Assembly: GCA_963788215.1 (NCBI GenBank)
Contig: CAWBFX010000010.1
Location: forward strand, 558,001-622,000
Direction of reading: 5' to 3'
DNA length: 64,000 nucleotides
DNA from: AC-32 sp963788215
GTDB lineage: Bacteria; Actinomycetota; Thermoleophilia; Gaiellales; Gaiellaceae
The notes beneath the pieces are model-generated. The model saw only the letters and a program-made list of their open reading frames with translations. It made no database searches and was not told the origin of the DNA. How positions within the stretch are numbered: the stretch's first letter is position 1; each line of letters opens with the position of its first letter. Shown piece after piece: positions 8,197 to 15,809 of the stretch. Both the position numbers and the translations under genes were made by a program.

Positions 8197-9015
8197 ATGG
8201 ATCCGCGGCCCGTCGGCGTCTTCGACTCGGGCGTGGGCGGGCTGACCGTCCTGCACGAGTGCCTCGTCACCATGCCGCACGAGGACTTCATCTACCTCGG
8301 CGATCACGCGCGCCTGCCGTACGGCCCGCGGCCGCTCGACGAGATCCGCCGCTTCGCGCACGAGATCGGCGTGTTCCTCGAGGCGCAGGACGTGAAGCTC
8401 GTGCTCGTCGCCTGCAACGCGGCCACCTCGGCCGCGCTACCGCAGCTGCAGGAGGACCTGCAGGTGCCCGTCGTCGGCGTGATCACCCCCGAGGCGCACG
8501 CGGCCGTGCAGGCGACGCGCAACCGCAAGATCGGCCTGCTCGCGACGCAGGCGACGGTCGAGGCGGGGCGCTACGCGAGGCTCGTCCACGACCTCGATGC
8601 CGGTGCGGAGCTGCTCCCGGTCACCTGCCCCAGGCTCGTGCCGCTGATCGAGAGCGACGACCCCTTCTCGGCGCAGACGACCGAGGCCGTGCGCGAGTAC
8701 GCCGCGCCGCTCAAGGAGGCCGGCGTCGACACCGTCATCCTCGGCTGCACGCACTACCCGCTGATCCGGCCGATCTTCCAGCGCGTCTTCGGCCGTGACG
8801 TGACGCTCGTCTTCTCGGCCGAGGAGACCGCGCGCGAGGTCGCCGAGACCCTGGCGCGCAAGGGCATCGAGAACGAGCCGGGCCGCGAAGGCGTGTACCG
8901 GTTCCTGACCACAGGCGAACCGTCGGCGTTCCGCGAGCTCGGCGAGCGTTTCCTGCAGCTCCCGCTGGGCGACATCGAGCAGGTGGCAGTCGCGGATCTC
9001 GAGGCAGTGGCTTGA
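8197..9015 (+). CDS. murI: Glutamate racemase
   Basis: The 272-residue enzyme interconverts L- and D-glutamate to supply D-Glu for peptidoglycan, in the cytoplasm. It starts with the family signature VGVFDSGVGGLTVLHE. It has the first catalytic cysteine in VACNAATSAALP (about residue 72) and the second in VILGCTHYPLI (about 186). Length and motif spacing are normal. It heads a tight run with rph, an mgtC-like gene and rdgB; murI-rph-rdgB is a common actinobacterial grouping. The following rph start overlaps its stop (TTGA). Confidence 0.96.
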   Translation: MDPRPVGVFDSGVGGLTVLHECLVTMPHEDFIYLGDHARLPYGPRPLDEIRRFAHEIGVFLEAQDVKLVLVACNAATSAALPQLQEDLQVPVVGVITPEAHAAVQATRNRKIGLLATQATVEAGRYARLVHDLDAGAELLPVTCPRLVPLIESDDPFSAQTTEAVREYAAPLKEAGVDTVILGCTHYPLIRPIFQRVFGRDVTLVFSAEETAREVAETLARKGIENEPGREGVYRFLTTGEPSAFRELGERFLQLPLGDIEQVAVADLEAVA

Positions 9016-9719
9016 GGGACGGTCGTCGCGCCGATGAGCTGCGCGCGCTGGAGATCCAGGTCGACTACCTGGAGCAGCCGATGGGCGCCGTCCTCTACTC
9101 GCAGGGGAAGACGCGCGTCCTCTGCACGGCCTCGCTCGACGAGAGCATCCCGCGCTGGCTCCGCGACTCCGGCCGCGGCTGGCTCACCGCCGAGTACTCG
9201 ATGCTGCCCGCTTCGACCGGCGACCGCAGCCAGCGCGAGGCGAGCGCCGGCAAACAGAAGGGCCGCACGGTCGAGATCCAGCGGCTCATCGGCCGCGCGA
9301 TCCGCGCCGTCACCGACATGGAGGCTCTCGGCGAGCGGACGCTCTGGCTCGACTGCGACGTCCTCCAGGCCGACGGCGGCACGCGCTGCGCGTCGATCTC
9401 CGGTGCGTACGTGGCCGCCGCGCGCGCCCTCGGCCGCGCCGGGCTGAGCCGCGTGCTGACCGACTCCGTCGCAGCGGTCTCGCTCGGGATCGTCGACGGC
9501 GAGCGCCTGCTCGACCTCGACTACGAGGAGGACTCGAGCGCGGAGGTCGACCTCAACGTGGTCATGACCGGCGAGGGCAGGCTCGTCGAGGTGCAGGCGA
9601 CCGCCGAGCGCGCGCCGTTCGACAGGGACGGGCTCGACGCGCTGCTCGACCTCGCCGCCACCGGGATCGAGCGGATCGGGGAGGCGCAGAAGGACGCGTT
9701 GGATGCTGCTGGCGGCTAG
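9012..9719 (+). CDS. rph: Ribonuclease PH
   Basis: A phosphorolytic 3'-5' exoribonuclease of 235 residues that trims tRNA 3' ends. It starts at TTG 9012 (overlapping the murI stop), giving RDGRRADELRALEIQVDYLE, the normal start of the family. Diagnostic segments are LCTASLDESIPRWLRDSGRG, AEYSMLPASTGDRSQREAS and GKQKGRTVEIQRLIGRAIRA, which contain the Arg cluster involved in phosphate and RNA binding, and LDCDVLQADGGTRCASISGA. Family members assemble as hexameric rings. The C-terminus overlaps the next gene by 17 bp. The call is secure. Confidence 0.96.
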   Translation: MRDGRRADELRALEIQVDYLEQPMGAVLYSQGKTRVLCTASLDESIPRWLRDSGRGWLTAEYSMLPASTGDRSQREASAGKQKGRTVEIQRLIGRAIRAVTDMEALGERTLWLDCDVLQADGGTRCASISGAYVAAARALGRAGLSRVLTDSVAAVSLGIVDGERLLDLDYEEDSSAEVDLNVVMTGEGRLVEVQATAERAPFDRDGLDALLDLAATGIERIGEAQKDALDAAGG

Positions 9720-10404
9720 CGTCCCGTCGCTCTCGTGGCAGGAGGCGCTGCTCCGCCTGGCGTTGGCTGCGGCACTCGGCGCCGCGGTCGGGCTCGAACG
9801 GGAGCTGCGAGAGCGGGAGGCCGGCTTGCGGACGCACCTGCTCGTCTCGCTCGGCTCGGCGCTGTTCACGATTGCCTCGGCGTACGGCTTCCGCGACTTC
9901 CTCGTGCAAGGCGGCGCACTCGTGCGCACCGACCCGACCCGGATCGCAGCGCAGATCGTCACCGGGATCGGCTTCCTCGGCGCGGGCGCCATCATCCGCC
10001 AGGGCCTCTCGGTGCGCGGCCTGACGACCGCCGCGACGCTCTGGGTCGTCGCCGCGATCGGGCTGACGACCGGTGCGGGGTACTACTCGGCGGCCGTGAT
10101 CACGACTGCGCTCGTGCTGATCTCACTCTGGCCGCTGCGGATTCTCGCGTTCAAGGCGACGACCCGGTTCCGGCCGGAGACGAACCGGCTCCTGGCCCAA
10201 CTCCCGGCCGGGGAAAGCCCGGCGCCGCTGATCGACGCGCTCGAGCACGTCGGCGCGCGCCTGCAGTCGCTCGAGGTCAGCCACGAGGCCGACCGCCGCA
10301 GCGTGATTCTGGACGTGACGCTCCCGCCGCAGGCCGACGCGCCGAAGATCGTCGCCCAGCTCTCCGATCTCGAGCACGTGCTGGAGATCCGCTGGACCGA
10401 CTGA
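9703..10404 (+). CDS. MgtC/SapB-family membrane protein
   Basis: This 233-residue protein starts at ATG 9703 inside the end of rph. Several hydrophobic helices fill residues 15-145, with family marks such as GAAVGLERELREREAGLRTH, IVTGIGFLGAGAI and VRGLTTAATLWVVAAIGL. A cytoplasmic C-terminal domain of about 80 residues (from about 150) ends the protein and resembles an ACT-like sensory region. MgtC-type proteins are linked to growth at low magnesium and to regulation of membrane potential, but the exact role here is not shown. It lies between rph and rdgB, probably co-transcribed. Confidence 0.9.
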   Translation: MLLAASVPSLSWQEALLRLALAAALGAAVGLERELREREAGLRTHLLVSLGSALFTIASAYGFRDFLVQGGALVRTDPTRIAAQIVTGIGFLGAGAIIRQGLSVRGLTTAATLWVVAAIGLTTGAGYYSAAVITTALVLISLWPLRILAFKATTRFRPETNRLLAQLPAGESPAPLIDALEHVGARLQSLEVSHEADRRSVILDVTLPPQADAPKIVAQLSDLEHVLEIRWTD

Positions 10405-10949
10405 TCCTCTGCTCTCGCAACCAGAACAAGCTGCGGGAGCTGAGCGCCCTCCTTCCCTGGGAGCTCCAGCTGCTCGAGGCTGACGGGTATCCCGAAGAAG
10501 GCAGCGACAGCTACTACGAGAACGCGCGGGCGAAGGCCGCCTACGGCCGCGAGCTCGAGCCGCGCGCGTGGCTGCTCGGCGAGGACTCCGGTCTCGAGGT
10601 CGCCGCGCTCGGCGGTGCGCCCGGGATCCGCTCGGCCCGCTACGCACCGGAGGGCCTGCCTGCGATCGAGCGGCTACTGCGGGAGCTCGGCGACGAGCAG
10701 GACCGGCGGGCACGCTACGTCTGCGAGCTCGTCCTGATCGGCCCCGACGGGCGCGAGGTGCGTGGCACAGGAACCCTCGAGGGCCGCATCTCGACCGAGC
10801 CGCGCGGCTCAGAAGGGTTCGGCTACGACCCGGTCTTCGTCCCGGAGGGCGAGGAGAAGACCGTGGCCGAGATCGGCAACGCGTGGAAGGCGGAGAACTC
10901 GCACCGAGCCCGCGCCGCCAAAGCGCTTGTTGCCAAGATCGAGGGCTAG
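10401..10949 (+). CDS. rdgB: XTP/dITP diphosphatase (Ham1/RdgB family)
   Basis: This house-cleaning enzyme hydrolyses ITP, XTP and dITP to monophosphates. The most upstream residues matching the family are LILCSRNQNKLRELSALLPW, so translation should start at CTG 10401, which overlaps the previous TGA as CTGA; no ATG, GTG or TTG is close in frame. The resulting length is 182 residues. Signature parts are DSYYENARAKAAYG, GEDSGLEVAALGGAPGIRSA and GSEGFGYDPVFVPEGEEKT near the C-terminus. It ends in a CTAG overlap with the convergent YihY gene. The enzyme call is firm; the CTG start is inferred. Confidence 0.92.
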   Translation: MILCSRNQNKLRELSALLPWELQLLEADGYPEEGSDSYYENARAKAAYGRELEPRAWLLGEDSGLEVAALGGAPGIRSARYAPEGLPAIERLLRELGDEQDRRARYVCELVLIGPDGREVRGTGTLEGRISTEPRGSEGFGYDPVFVPEGEEKTVAEIGNAWKAENSHRARAAKALVAKIEG

Positions 10950-11770
10950 GCGAGGCCGGCGGCGGTCTCCTCGGCGTCGCGCAGCTTGCGGTTGGCGAGC
11001 CACCAGTTGACCTCGGCGCCGAACACCAGCACGTTCGCCATGAAGTACATCCAGACGAGCAGGAGCGCAGGGCCGCCGAACACCTTCAGGGCGACGACGT
11101 TCCCCGAGAACCGCACGTAGAGCGGCAGCACCTGGAAGCTCGCCTCGAGCGCGACCGCGGAGAACACCGCGCCCGGCAGCACGTCCGTGAGCGTGTGCTC
11201 CACGTTCGTCAGGAAGTAGTAGACGGCCACCAGGAAGAGGAAGACCGCGATCAGCGAGACCGCGACCGAGACGCCGTAGGCGACGTACGCGTCGCCGGCC
11301 AGCCAGCTCGCGTAGCGCTTGACCAGGTCGAAGCCGAACGAGCCGACCAGCAGGCCGACGAAGAGCGTCACCAGCGAGACCACCATCAGCGCGACCGCGA
11401 GCAGCTTTCCGCGCAGGAAGGAGCGGTTCGGCTGGCCGTAGACGATGTTCATGGCGGACTCGAGCACGCTGAAGAGCGAGAGCGAGGCCCAGATGAGCGC
11501 AGCGGCGCCGACGATCCCCAGCGCGGTCGCATGCGCTCGGATCGAATCGACGGCGTGCACGATGCTCGCAACGGAGCTGTTCGGGAACGCACGCTTCAGC
11601 TCGTGGACGAGGAAGCTCGCCTCGTCCGGCCTCCCGGAGAGCCCGAGCAGCGACACCATCAGGAAGAGGAGCGGCACGAACGAGAGCAGCGCGAAGTACG
11701 CGATCATCGCGGCGAGGTGAGGCCCGCGATCGTCGAAGAACTTACTCAGAGGCTGCGGCAGCCACCGCAT
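10946..11770 (-). CDS. YihY/UPF0761-family membrane protein
   Basis: The 274-residue integral membrane protein starts at ATG 11770 (MRWLPQPLSKFFDDRGPHLA). It has about six hydrophobic helices. Conserved elements of the YihY/BrkB group include the early YFALLSFVPLLFLMVSLLGL segment, NRSFLRGKLLAVALMVVSL and the late VWMYFMANVLVFGAEVNWWL stretch. The group was once called ribonuclease BN in error; its true function is unknown and transport or lipid-related roles have been suggested. It is convergent with rdgB (4-bp stop overlap) and divergent from the Roadblock gene. Confidence 0.9.
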   Translation of the reverse strand: MRWLPQPLSKFFDDRGPHLAAMIAYFALLSFVPLLFLMVSLLGLSGRPDEASFLVHELKRAFPNSSVASIVHAVDSIRAHATALGIVGAAALIWASLSLFSVLESAMNIVYGQPNRSFLRGKLLAVALMVVSLVTLFVGLLVGSFGFDLVKRYASWLAGDAYVAYGVSVAVSLIAVFLFLVAVYYFLTNVEHTLTDVLPGAVFSAVALEASFQVLPLYVRFSGNVVALKVFGGPALLLVWMYFMANVLVFGAEVNWWLANRKLRDAEETAAGLA

Positions 11771-11791
11771 GGGCCTGAGTATGGGGCGTGG

Positions 11792-11797
11792 TACCGT
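11792..11797 (+). promoter_or_regulatory. Putative leaderless -10 box (TACCGT) for the Roadblock gene
   Basis: TACCGT is followed by 9 nt and ATG 11807, with no Shine-Dalgarno sequence in between. Confidence 0.35.
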
Positions 11798-11806
11798 CAG
11801 ACCGCG

Positions 11807-12211
11807 ATGGCCACGGCCGATGCGCTCAAGGACCTGACCGAGATCTCGACCCAGATCGAGGCGGCCGTCGTGCTCGATCGCGAGGGCACGGTCGTCGCGT
11901 CGACGATCGACGACGAGCGGGCCGGGCGGCTTGCCGGCTCCGCGCTCGAGCTGCTGCGCGCGGCCGAGGGGCACAAGGCGGAGGCCGACGGCGCGGAGCT
12001 CGTGCAGCTCGACGTCGCGCTTCGCGGCGGGAGCGTGTTCCTCGTCGCAGACGGTGACCGCGTGATCACGGCGACGACGCGGGCCGAGCCGACCGTGGGG
12101 CTCGTCTTCTACGACCTCAAGAGCTGCCTGCGCGGCCTCGGCGAAGAGGAAGCGAAGCCGAAGCCGAAGCGCAAGCCGCGTCCGCGCAAGAAGGCCGATG
12201 AAAGCTCGTAG
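11807..12211 (+). CDS. Roadblock/LC7 domain protein
   Basis: A 134-residue protein starting MATADALKDLTEISTQIEAA. Residues 1-105 show the alternating helix-strand pattern of a Roadblock/LC7 fold (EAAVVLDREGTVVASTIDD, then GSVFLVADGDRVITATT and PTVGLVFYDLKSCLR). In bacteria such proteins regulate small Ras-like GTPases, as MglB does. The tail from about 112 is a low-complexity basic stretch rich in Lys, Pro and Arg. No MglA-type GTPase gene is nearby, so the partner is unknown. It overlaps the next small gene by 14 bp. Confidence 0.78.
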   Translation: MATADALKDLTEISTQIEAAVVLDREGTVVASTIDDERAGRLAGSALELLRAAEGHKAEADGAELVQLDVALRGGSVFLVADGDRVITATTRAEPTVGLVFYDLKSCLRGLGEEEAKPKPKRKPRPRKKADESS

Positions 12212-12389
12212 CTTCCTGACGGGCTTCCTGCTGGCGATCGCCTCGGCGGCCGCAGCGGTCATCTTCCGGCGCCGCGCTGCGCACAGCCGCGAGCGAGCCG
12301 AGCTCTACTTCGCCGACGGGACGATGCTCTCGCTCGACGACGAGCAGCTGCTTTCGCCGGCCCGCGAGCTCCTCGCGACAGCCCGCTAG
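12198..12389 (+). CDS. Small single-pass membrane protein
   Basis: A 63-residue protein with ATG 12198 inside the Roadblock gene. Residues 5-22 form one hydrophobic helix, followed by positively charged residues (R-R-R) that predict a cytoplasmic C-terminus. The tail contains ERAELYFADGTMLSLDDEQ, a pattern seen in small actinobacterial proteins of unknown function. Its stop abuts the GTG of pyrE (TAGTG overlap), so it sits in a Roadblock-small protein-pyrE transcription unit. I cannot assign a function, but the tight spacing on both sides supports it being a real gene. Confidence 0.65.
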   Translation: MKARSFLTGFLLAIASAAAAVIFRRRAAHSRERAELYFADGTMLSLDDEQLLSPARELLATAR

Positions 12390-12946
12390 TGGAGCGCGCC
12401 GAGCTGGCGGCGGCGCTGCGCGAGCACGCCTACCTCGAAGGCGATTTCGTCCTGCGCTCGGGCCGGCGCTCGTCGTACTACCTCGACAAGTACCGCTTCG
12501 AGACGAGGCCCGAGCTGCTGGCGCCGCTCGGAGAGGCCATCGCGGACGCGGTTCGCGACGCAGAGCCCGAAGCGGTGCGTCTCGCCGGCCCCGAGCTGGG
12601 CGCGGTCGCGCTCGCGGCCTCTGCCTCGCTCGCCTCCGGACTGCCCTTCCTGATCGTTCGCAAAGAGCCGAAGGGCTACGGCACGGACAACCGGCTCGAG
12701 GGCGTCTCCGAGGCGGGCGAGCTCGTCTGTCTCGTCGAGGACGTGGTCACTTCTGGCGGGGCTGCGGCCGGTGCCGTCGAGGCGCTGCGCGATGCCGACC
12801 TGACCGTCCGTCATGCTGTCTGCGTGGTCGACCGCGAGGAAGGCGGAAGCGACGCCCTGGCCCGGCTTGGCGTGCGGCTCGTGCCGTTGTTTCGAGTTTC
12901 CGACCTTGCGGAAGCAGGAAAAAGTGCCGCAAACCCGCATGGTTGA
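12389..12946 (+). CDS. pyrE: Orotate phosphoribosyltransferase
   Basis: This enzyme joins orotate to PRPP, giving OMP in de novo pyrimidine synthesis. It is 185 residues long from GTG 12389. The N-terminal LRSGRRSSYYLDKYRFETRP is typical, and the PRPP-binding motif LVCLVEDVVTSGGAAAGAVE is present near residue 112-131. The Lys-rich catalytic loop VRKEPKGYGTDNR (about 90) is present. pyrF, the next enzyme of the pathway, follows after the HU gene. The HU promoter overlaps its stop codon. Confidence 0.95.
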   Translation: MERAELAAALREHAYLEGDFVLRSGRRSSYYLDKYRFETRPELLAPLGEAIADAVRDAEPEAVRLAGPELGAVALAASASLASGLPFLIVRKEPKGYGTDNRLEGVSEAGELVCLVEDVVTSGGAAAGAVEALRDADLTVRHAVCVVDREEGGSDALARLGVRLVPLFRVSDLAEAGKSAANPHG

Positions 12947-12971
12947 GCCGAATGAATACACGTGTTAGGGT
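12943..12971 (+). promoter_or_regulatory. Housekeeping-type promoter upstream of the HU gene
   Basis: TTGAGC (12943-12948) and TAGGGT (12966-12971) are separated by exactly 17 bp. About 60 bp of leader and a purine-rich GGAGAGGAGCGG ribosome binding region follow before GTG 13031. Confidence 0.6.
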
Positions 12972-13030
12972 CCTGCATCGGTTGAACGAGCAGGTTGACA
13001 AGCAACCGCGAAGCTAGGAGAGGAGCGGAC

Positions 13031-13330
13031 GTGACGAAGCAAGAGTTCGTGGATCGCGTGGCATCGAAGGGGAACATGTCGAGGCGGGAAGCCGCGGATG
13101 CCCTCGACGCAGTTCTGGACTCGATCAGCGATGTCCTCACCAGCGGCGGCGAGATCAACTTCACCGGCTTCGGGAAGTTCTCGACGCAGCACCGAAAGGA
13201 GCGCCAGGGCGTCAATCCGCGCAACCCGAGCCAGAAGGTGACGATCCCCGCGGCGACGGTGCCGAAGTTCTCTGCGGGCAGCACGCTGAAGCAGGCCGTC
13301 AAGAGCGGCGGCGGCAGCGGCGGCTTCTAG
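13031..13330 (+). CDS. hup: HU-family DNA-binding protein
   Basis: The 99-residue nucleoid protein starts at GTG 13031, chosen because it is preceded by GGAGAGGAGCGG and gives VTKQEFVDRVASKGNMSRRE, the normal HU N-terminus. The dimerisation helices cover 1-45. The beta-arm region has INFTGFGKFSTQHRKERQGV, NPRNPSQKVTIPAATVPKF and the G-S-T-L-K-Q-A-V end. The last residues are a short Gly/Ser tail. HU bends and compacts DNA. It has its own promoter inside the end of pyrE and a strong hairpin terminator after the stop, so it is a monocistronic, probably highly expressed gene. Confidence 0.96.
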   Translation: MTKQEFVDRVASKGNMSRREAADALDAVLDSISDVLTSGGEINFTGFGKFSTQHRKERQGVNPRNPSQKVTIPAATVPKFSAGSTLKQAVKSGGGSGGF

Positions 13331-13359
13331 CGCCGCGCGAGCTCAGCTCAGGTTTGCCG

Positions 13360-13384
13360 GGAGGGCCGCTACCAGCGGCCCTCC
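13360..13384 (+). terminator. Rho-independent-like terminator after HU
   Basis: GGAGGGCCGCT (13360-13370) pairs perfectly with AGCGGCCCTCC (13374-13384) around the loop ACC. A short T-containing stretch, TGCTTT, follows. Confidence 0.75.
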
Positions 13385-13403
13385 TGCTTTCCGCACGTCG
13401 CGC

Positions 13404-13409
13404 TAACGT
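13404..13409 (+). promoter_or_regulatory. Putative leaderless -10 box (TAACGT) for pyrF
   Basis: TAACGT is followed by 9 nt and GTG 13419. It lies just after the HU terminator, so a separate promoter is expected here. Confidence 0.45.
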
Positions 13410-13418
13410 CTGTACGAC

Positions 13419-14336
13419 GTGAGCGCAGAGCCGGCCCTGGCCACCTCGCTTTTCGCCGACCGGCTCGCCGAGGCGGTCGAGCGGAAGCGCTCCCAGCTCG
13501 TCGTCGGCCTCGATCCGCGTCCCGACCTGCTCCCGGTCGAGCTCGTCGGAGACCCGCACTTCGACCGACCGGGCGCGGCCGAGGGCTGCGCGCGCTTCTG
13601 CCGCGGGATCGTCGACTCGGTCGCACCGTACGTCGTCGCGGTCAAGCCGCAGCTCGCGTTCTTCGAGGCGCTCGGCTCGGACGGGATGCGCGCCTTCGAG
13701 GACGCCTGCGCCTACGCACGCTCTGCGGGGCTGCTGGTCCTTGCGGACGGGAAGCGCGGCGACATCGGCTCGACCTCGCGCGCCTACGCCGCGGCCTACC
13801 TGGAGGCGCGCGGCGACGAGCCGCCGGTGGCGGACGCCATGACGGTCAACGTGTACCTCGGGCGCGACTCGCTCGACCCGTACCTCGCGGCGAGCCGCCG
13901 CCACGGGGCCGGCATTTTCTGCGTCCTCAACACGTCGAACGAGGGCGGGGCCGACGTGCAGGGGCTCGTCCTCTCCGACGGCCGGCCTCTCTGGCACCAC
14001 CTGGCCCGCATGATCCACGAGCTCGGCGAAGACGTCGTCGGGAGCCGAGGCCTCTCCAGCGTCGGCGCGGTCGTCGGCGCCACGCATCCGCGGGCCGTCG
14101 GCGAGGCGAGGCGCCTGATGCCGCAGTCGGTGATGCTCCTTCCCGGCGTCGGGGCGCAGGGCGGGTCGCCGGCCGACCTCGCGCGCGCCTTTACGAGCGG
14201 CCCGGCGAGCGCCCTCGTGAGCGCATCGCGCAGCGTCCTCTACGCCTTCCGCTCCAGCGGCGAGGACTGGCGAACCGCCGCCGCGCTGGAAGCTGCCCGC
14301 CTCCGCCGCGAGGTCTGGGCCGTCTCGGGCTGGTAG
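13419..14336 (+). CDS. pyrF: Orotidine 5'-phosphate decarboxylase, type 2
   Basis: The 305-residue enzyme converts OMP to UMP, the last step of de novo pyrimidine synthesis. It belongs to the longer type 2 (PyrF subfamily 2) group common in actinobacteria: it begins FADRLAEAVERKRSQLVVGL-D-P-R, and the catalytic Asp-Lys-Asp block appears as LADGKRGDIGSTSRAYA near 108-124. TVNVYLGRDSLDPYL and MLLPGVGAQGG follow. The length is normal. A LysM gene starts 2 nt after its stop. Confidence 0.95.
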   Translation: MSAEPALATSLFADRLAEAVERKRSQLVVGLDPRPDLLPVELVGDPHFDRPGAAEGCARFCRGIVDSVAPYVVAVKPQLAFFEALGSDGMRAFEDACAYARSAGLLVLADGKRGDIGSTSRAYAAAYLEARGDEPPVADAMTVNVYLGRDSLDPYLAASRRHGAGIFCVLNTSNEGGADVQGLVLSDGRPLWHHLARMIHELGEDVVGSRGLSSVGAVVGATHPRAVGEARRLMPQSVMLLPGVGAQGGSPADLARAFTSGPASALVSASRSVLYAFRSSGEDWRTAAALEAARLRREVWAVSGW

Positions 14337-14338
14337 CG

Positions 14339-14662
14339 GTGGCGCGCGGCTGGGGGGCCGAGGCAAAGCGGTACGGGGCGCCGATCGTCTTCCTGCTCGC
14401 CGTCACGATCGCCGTCCTGCTCGTCCGCTCCGGGCTGCAGACGGACTCCACCGCGGTGACGGGCACGACGACCGCGACGAAGGTCACGACGCAGGCGCGC
14501 CCCGTTCCGCGCCGGCAGCGCCGCTTCTACAAGCTGCGCGCGGGCCAGACGCTGTCGGACGTCGCGCTGCGGTACGGCACGACCGTCGACGCCCTGCTCG
14601 TGCTCAACCCGCGCGTCGACCCGAACGCGCTGCGGGTCGGCCAGCGGATCCGCATTCGCTGA
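14339..14662 (+). CDS. Membrane-anchored LysM-domain protein
   Basis: The protein has 107 residues from GTG 14339. One transmembrane helix lies at about 17-33 (PIVFLLAVTIAVLLV). A Thr-rich linker follows, then a C-terminal LysM domain (about 60-107) with YKLRAGQTLSDVALRYGTTV and NALRVGQRIRIR. LysM binds peptidoglycan N-acetylglucosamine, so the protein probably tethers the membrane to the cell wall. It sits directly between pyrF and the D,D-carboxypeptidase, with which it shares a wall-related theme. No catalytic domain is present. Confidence 0.88.
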   Translation: MARGWGAEAKRYGAPIVFLLAVTIAVLLVRSGLQTDSTAVTGTTTATKVTTQARPVPRRQRRFYKLRAGQTLSDVALRYGTTVDALLVLNPRVDPNALRVGQRIRIR

Positions 14663-14667
14663 GCGGA

Positions 14668-14673
14668 TAGAAT
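14668..14673 (+). promoter_or_regulatory. Putative leaderless -10 box (TAGAAT) for the D,D-carboxypeptidase gene
   Basis: TAGAAT is followed by 9 nt and GTG 14683, with no Shine-Dalgarno sequence. Confidence 0.5.
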
Positions 14674-14682
14674 CCGCGCCCC

Positions 14683-15804
14683 GTGAGGGCAGTTGTCGTC
14701 GCCGCCGCGGCACTGGCGCTTGCAGTGCCCGCGCTTGCCGCCGGCCCGCCGCCGCCGCAGGTGAGCGGCCGCGAGTGGCTCGTCGAGAACGGCGTGACCG
14801 GTGAAGTCCTTCTCGCGCACCACGCGCGGGGTCGCGTTCCCATCGCCAGCCTCACGAAGCTGATGACGGTGCTGCTCACGCTCGAGCACGCGAAGCTGAG
14901 CGACGTCGTGACCGTCAGCCCCCAGGCGGCCGCCATCGGCGAGTCCTCCGCGGGGCTCGTCCCCGGAGAGAAGCTGACCGTGCGCCAGCTTCTCGACGGG
15001 GCGCTGGTCGCGAGCGCGAACGACGCCGCGGACGCGCTGGCCTCGTACGTCGGCCACGGAAGCGAGACGCGGTTCGTCGCGATGATGAACGCCCGTGCCC
15101 GGCGGCTGGGGCTCCGCTCATCGCACTACGTCAGGCCCGACGGCCTCGACGCTGCCGGTCACGTCTCCAGCGCCCGAGACGTCACGTTCCTCGCGCGGCT
15201 GCTGATGCACCGGCCGGCGATCCGCCAGATCGTGCGTCAGCGCGCGGCCACGCTCCCGGGCGGCCGCGTCCTGCATACCTGGAACGACCTGCTCTACAGC
15301 TACCCGGGGATCTTCGGCGTGAAGACGGGCCACACGTCCGAGGCCGGCTGGAACCAGGTCGCGGCGGCGCGCCGCGGTGGAGTCTCGATCTACGCGACGC
15401 TGATCGGCAGCCCCGACCGCTCGACCCGCAACCGCGACCTCGCGAAGCTGCTCGACTGGGGGTTCGCGCACTACACGCAGGTGCGCCCGGTCGTTCGCGG
15501 CCGCCGCTACGCCGAGGCGAAGCTCGGCTACGGCCGCCACCCGGTCGCGCTCGTCGCCGCCCGCTCGTTCCGGCTCGTGGCGCGCGTCGACCGGCCTCTC
15601 GTCAGGCGCCTCGTCTACCGGGACACGGCCAGTCTGCCCGTGTCCCGGGGACAGTCCCTCGGCCAGGTCCGGATCTACCAGGAGGGGCGACTGCTCGGCG
15701 TGGTTCCGCTGGTCGCCGCCCGCTCCGTCACCCGGCCCGGGCTCGCCGGTCGCGCCGGGTGGTACGCGGGGCGTACCCTGCATCACGTGCTGGGGTGGTT
15801 CTAG
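14683..15804 (+). CDS. D-alanyl-D-alanine carboxypeptidase (peptidase S11)
   Basis: This 373-residue exported serine peptidase trims the terminal D-Ala from peptidoglycan stem peptides. The signal sequence is VRAVVVAAAALALAVPALAA. The penicillin-binding-protein motifs are all present: SxxK in IASLTKLMTVLL (about 55), SxN in VASANDAADALAS (about 109) and KTG in GVKTGHTSEAGWN (about 213). A C-terminal beta-rich part follows (about 260-373). It belongs to the DacA/DacF group. It overlaps no neighbour; the sugar kinase begins 5 nt after its stop. Confidence 0.93.
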   Translation: MRAVVVAAAALALAVPALAAGPPPPQVSGREWLVENGVTGEVLLAHHARGRVPIASLTKLMTVLLTLEHAKLSDVVTVSPQAAAIGESSAGLVPGEKLTVRQLLDGALVASANDAADALASYVGHGSETRFVAMMNARARRLGLRSSHYVRPDGLDAAGHVSSARDVTFLARLLMHRPAIRQIVRQRAATLPGGRVLHTWNDLLYSYPGIFGVKTGHTSEAGWNQVAAARRGGVSIYATLIGSPDRSTRNRDLAKLLDWGFAHYTQVRPVVRGRRYAEAKLGYGRHPVALVAARSFRLVARVDRPLVRRLVYRDTASLPVSRGQSLGQVRIYQEGRLLGVVPLVAARSVTRPGLAGRAGWYAGRTLHHVLGWF

Positions 15805-15809
15805 CTCAC

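Noticed and set aside
12993..13018. TTGACA upstream of HU as the main promoter
   Set aside because: No TAnnnT lies at a 16-18 bp spacing from it; the pair TTGAGC/TAGGGT with exactly 17 bp fits better.
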